A DNA stretch of 6,157 nucleotides, from the NCBI GenBank assembly GCA_015711775.1, contig JACVJB010000067.1, positions 1 to 6,157 of the forward strand, written 5' to 3'. The notes beneath the pieces were generated by a model. That model ran no database searches, had not been told where the DNA came from, and saw nothing but the letters and a program-made list of their open reading frames with translations. The stretch's first letter is position 1. Every line of letters begins with the position of its first letter. Source of the DNA: Actinomycetota bacterium. Its GTDB lineage: Bacteria > Actinomycetota > Humimicrobiia > Humimicrobiales > Humimicrobiaceae. Below, one piece after another: positions 5,790 to 6,157 of the stretch. Made by a program: the position numbers and the translations under genes.

Positions 5790-6157
5790 CTAAGCTGTAT
5801 CTATCACCTTTGCAATAATAATCGGCCTTGCGCTGATTCTCTTTGAAATATATTTTTCAAAAGATTCTTTCACGCTGTTTTCAATTAATTGGATGTTTAT
5901 CATATTATTGGCAAAACACTTTCTTACTGTTTCAGTTATTATCTCTTTTGCGTCTTTCATAATATTTTCAAACTCTTCCATGTATATAATGCCTTTTAAA
6001 ACGAAATCAGCTTCCCTTATTATTTCATTCTTTTTGGAATCTATAACTATTGTAGTAATAATAATTCCATTCCTGGAAAGAATTTTCCTGTCTTTTAATA
6101 CTATATCTTCAGTATTTCCAGAACCGTAACCATCTATATATATATTCTGAAGTGTTA
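5790..6157 (-). CDS. rnj: Ribonuclease J, C-terminal part (5' end outside window)
   Basis: About 121 codons, open from the window edge to TAG at 5792-5790, match the C-terminal end of RNase J. This is a cytoplasmic metallo-beta-lactamase/beta-CASP enzyme with 5'-3' exoribonuclease and endonuclease activity in mRNA decay and rRNA maturation. Recognisable family features, in order, are IYIDGYGSGN, the block DIVLKDRKILSRNGIII, a strand pair ITTIVIDSKKNEIIREADFV, then LKGIIYMEEFENIMKDAKEI, and the closing helix-strand ending in KRISARPIIIAKVID, which corresponds to the usual KRRPMILPVIMEV-type end. The metal-binding and beta-CASP domains are not in the window, so catalytic competence cannot be judged. 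An internal ATG at 5981 is not the real start, because homology continues upstream of it. The location just upstream of ftsK parallels rnjB-tepA-spoIIIE in B. subtilis, without tepA. Whether it is J1, J2 or the only paralogue cannot be decided. Confidence 0.9.
   Translation of the reverse strand, partial: TLQNIYIDGYGSGNTEDIVLKDRKILSRNGIIITTIVIDSKKNEIIREADFVLKGIIYMEEFENIMKDAKEIITETVRKCFANNMINIQLIENSVKESFEKYISKRISARPIIIAKVIDTA

Noticed and set aside
5893..6129. Plus-strand 78-codon frame
   Set aside because: It is antisense to the conserved C-terminal part of RNase J and has a hydrophobic, low-complexity composition from antisense reading.

Overview
The window is a compact run of chromosomal housekeeping genes. 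All five lie on the minus strand, so transcription runs from high to low coordinates. The order is rnj (RNase J, 3' end only), ftsK/spoIIIE, cinA, thpR (ligT-type 2H phosphoesterase), recA (3' end missing). The DNA is AT-rich with long A/T homopolymers. The order matches a known Gram-positive (Terrabacteria) neighbourhood: Bacillus subtilis has rnjB-tepA-spoIIIE ... pgsA-cinA-recA, and Deinococcus has cinA-ligT-recA. Here the order is condensed, with no tepA, rimO or pgsA. I infer a low-GC Terrabacterium (a Firmicute, a deep low-GC actinobacterial-type lineage, or a candidate phylum). The sequence does not settle the phylum.

Layout. 6157-5790 holds the last ~121 residues of RNase J. 5789-5628 is a 162-nt AT-rich gap with a weak promoter candidate for ftsK. 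5627-3258 is ftsK, complete, with membrane anchor, linker, RecA-like motor and gamma winged helix. Its stop overlaps the GTG start of cinA (3261-1966) by 4 nt, so the two are probably co-transcribed and translationally coupled. 1965-1850 is a 116-nt gap with a promoter candidate, a Gram-positive SOS-box-like palindrome and a second 21-bp palindrome in front of thpR (1849-1256). 1255-1168 is an 88-nt gap with a good sigma70/A promoter, a perfect DnaA-box match and a strong ribosome binding site in front of recA (1167 to the window edge). No stretch above 300 nt lacks a gene. I see no tRNA, rRNA, CRISPR array, insertion sequence or convincing terminator.

How the genes fit together. RNase J is an mRNA processing and decay enzyme. 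FtsK pumps chromosomal DNA at the division septum. CinA is an NMN deamidase-type, damage/competence-associated protein. ThpR is an RNA 2',3'-cyclic phosphodiesterase-type enzyme. RecA is the recombinase and SOS co-protease. The shared theme is chromosome maintenance and DNA damage, with two RNA enzymes in the same block.

I did not find a new system. The points most worth a second look are the long basic RecA tail that runs off the window, the operator-like palindromes before thpR-recA, the DnaA-box match at the predicted recA transcription start, and non-canonical residues in the FtsK motor.
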